From Flavipsychrobacter stenotrophus (GTDB taxonomy: Bacteria > Bacteroidota > Bacteroidia > Chitinophagales > Chitinophagaceae): 6,487 bases of DNA. Below, piece after piece: positions 6,201 to 6,487 of the stretch. The notes below the pieces were generated by a model. That model was not told the origin of the DNA. It saw only the letters and a program-made list of their open reading frames with translations, and did no database searches. How positions within the stretch are numbered: position 1 is the stretch's first letter; each line of letters opens with the position of its first letter. Location: positions 1 to 6,487 of the forward strand of contig CANCOG010000288.1 of NCBI GenBank assembly GCA_947379685.1, in the 5' to 3' direction. The translations under genes and the position numbers were made by a program.

Positions 6201-6487
6201 CCCGTAGTAGCTGAGCTGCCGGTGAGCGTGGTTACAACGGAAGTTACTGTCGTGTCCCAGGTTGCGCCCCTGTTCGTACTCTTCAGCACACACGGCGGAG
6301 TACTGTTACCCAGGTTTACACAATATACCGTATTAGTACCTGCCACGGTCGCACCTATTCTGGCACCCGAGGTTGTATATGCCGAAAGCGAACCGGTAAC
6401 ATTGGAAAAGCTGGAACCACGATCGGTAGAACGCAACAACACCAGCAAGTGAGCCGATGTAGACCCAACTGCATAAACGGTATCGGT
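3266..6487 (-). CDS. T9SS-exported multidomain surface protein (Asp-box propeller, PKD, LamG), 5' truncated
   Basis: The frame is open from the right edge to a TAA at 3266-3268, giving 1073 residues of a longer protein. Numbering from the edge, residues 1-500 form a sortilin/BNR-type beta-propeller with seven Asp-box motifs: RSTDRGSSF (19), KSTNRGATW (69), KSTDGGVNF (129), ATDGGVNY (166), KSGNCGASY (313), KTTNGGSTW (356) and RSMDGGTSW (405). About 510-592 is a PKD-like Ig domain (YPGAGYYKVSLTVTN). About 601-775 is a LamG/concanavalin-type domain (LNGTSQTVNIG, ISCWAQ, KIDEVKIFNYALS), often carbohydrate-binding or structural. About 776-970 is beta-rich and unassigned. Residues 989-1073 form a type A T9SS sorting domain (VYPNPCRDLLKI, ending RKFLVE) that directs outer-membrane export and surface attachment or release. 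A TTG at 6446-6448 is not the true start, because the propeller continues upstream of it as TDTVYAVGS. The role may be adhesion, glycan binding or hydrolysis; no catalytic domain is visible in this part. Confidence 0.93.
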   Translation of the reverse strand, partial: TDTVYAVGSTSAHLLVLLRSTDRGSSFSNVTGSLSAYTTSGARIGATVAGTNTVYCVNLGNSTPPCVLKSTNRGATWDTTVTSVVTTLTGSSATTGLGMSDGQGYYDLGIVVSPSNVNDVIVGTTTSYKSTDGGVNFHPVGGYSGPFGLHPDMQCAVALGGDAYIATDGGVNYSSDFYTNTANWTVRDNGLRSSDFWGFGQGWDEDIVVGGRYHNGNTAIVESYGGGKALSLGGGESATGHVYQGHSMATGFRDIGNVKVPASLSGAIQYNYPNITNTMWPQDDYYGLFSSKLVIDPCYSNVFYLGQDSLLWKSGNCGASYTALHNFGNGNKVWRFEIARSKPSVIYVCAKNGFYKTTNGGSTWSQITLPSTWFYYNTDVAVNPLNENEVYLCMSAAAVTNKVYRSMDGGTSWTNITGTTLMGKTVSFLQFHGGSNHGVYAITNTRPSKVYYRDSAMTDWIDFSTGLPGSVEAREGALLFYRDNKIRLCGNCGVWESPLYATGAPVAQPMADRKYVGCARDTVNFYDYSMVNYTGASRSWSFPGASWVSSTTSRTPQVVYPGAGYYKVSLTVTNAAAQTHTRTVDSMIIVSDDHCGADTVAGLCLQLNGTSQTVNIGTANINSNNFSISCWAQPSGNQSSFSQLVSHDVYPGGGGYGFGFGFIFNGYTPNLRLCYTDSMVNYSNASSLVCDSTKWNYIVLTYSPTGVVMYLNGIADTVNSYSPMPAIDLSQSPFVLNLDNHQGQGSRYNGKIDEVKIFNYALSQSEVREKMHLITNPATETGLIKYYQFNQYDPLGGNLYDLKNNFSVSVPAANIVTSTAPVSSGVMYRNTAVSSAGLNDFSPADFKLHLPTASTYPDGEVVAFHLYSNPDTKPDTRPTVKGYFVVNNYGNNATFTQPDSLVFSRLRIAYPGYRAGNFRLFARPSGAFGNTWGSELDSACTLQYALNNCSLTWKSTSHVTSFNSQFVFANSDTAYHNTGVTSPHTDQVIVSDVYPNPCRDLLKIDIQLPNSQAVMASFTITSETGATILRVNERLDQSHNTELINLPELADGIYFITLDLSGMSPVTRKFLVE

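Noticed and set aside
3266..6448. Treating the TTG at 6446-6448 as the start of a complete large protein
   Set aside because: The same frame stays open to the window edge and encodes typical propeller sequence (TDTVYAVGS) directly upstream. No signal peptide follows the TTG, although T9SS cargo needs one.

Overview
The window looks like a chromosomal segment of a Bacteroidota bacterium, most likely from the Chitinophagales/Sphingobacteriales side of the phylum. The main evidence is a type IX secretion (T9SS) C-terminal sorting domain on a large beta-rich surface protein, a small secreted DUF4412/GLPGLI-like protein, a Bacteroidota-style S41 processing protease, absent Shine-Dalgarno sequences, and intergenic GC-rich hairpins ending in CTACC. 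The genus cannot be fixed from the sequence.

Layout, left to right. (1) Bases 1-65 may hold the last 20 codons of a rightward gene cut by the window edge. (2) Bases 66-468 form a gene-free convergent spacer dominated by a roughly 270-bp diverged palindrome (79-347). It is built of three GC-rich hairpin modules ending in CTACC, followed by three modules in the opposite orientation, and it is bounded by a nearly perfect 31-bp inverted repeat. (3) Bases 469-1122 (minus) encode a 217-aa signal-peptide-bearing periplasmic or secreted protein. (4) Bases 1123-1288 are an AT-rich divergent promoter region. (5) Bases 1289-2977 (plus) encode an S41 C-terminal processing peptidase with a PDZ domain and a complete Ser-Lys-Gln catalytic set. 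(6) Bases 2978-3265 are a second convergent spacer with a bidirectional terminator, a short inverted repeat and a heptamer tandem repeat. (7) Bases 3266-6487 (minus) encode the C-terminal 1073 residues of a large T9SS-exported protein: an Asp-box beta-propeller, a PKD-like domain, a LamG-like domain, an unassigned beta-rich segment and a sorting domain. Its N-terminus lies outside the window.

The three main genes are all envelope or export related, but the arrangement (two convergent spacers, one divergent promoter region) gives no operon and no evidence of a joint pathway. I see no mobile-element transposase, CRISPR array, toxin-antitoxin pair or defence system. The most unusual structure is the symmetric hairpin array in the first spacer. 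The most open protein question is the roughly 195-residue unassigned segment of the large surface protein.
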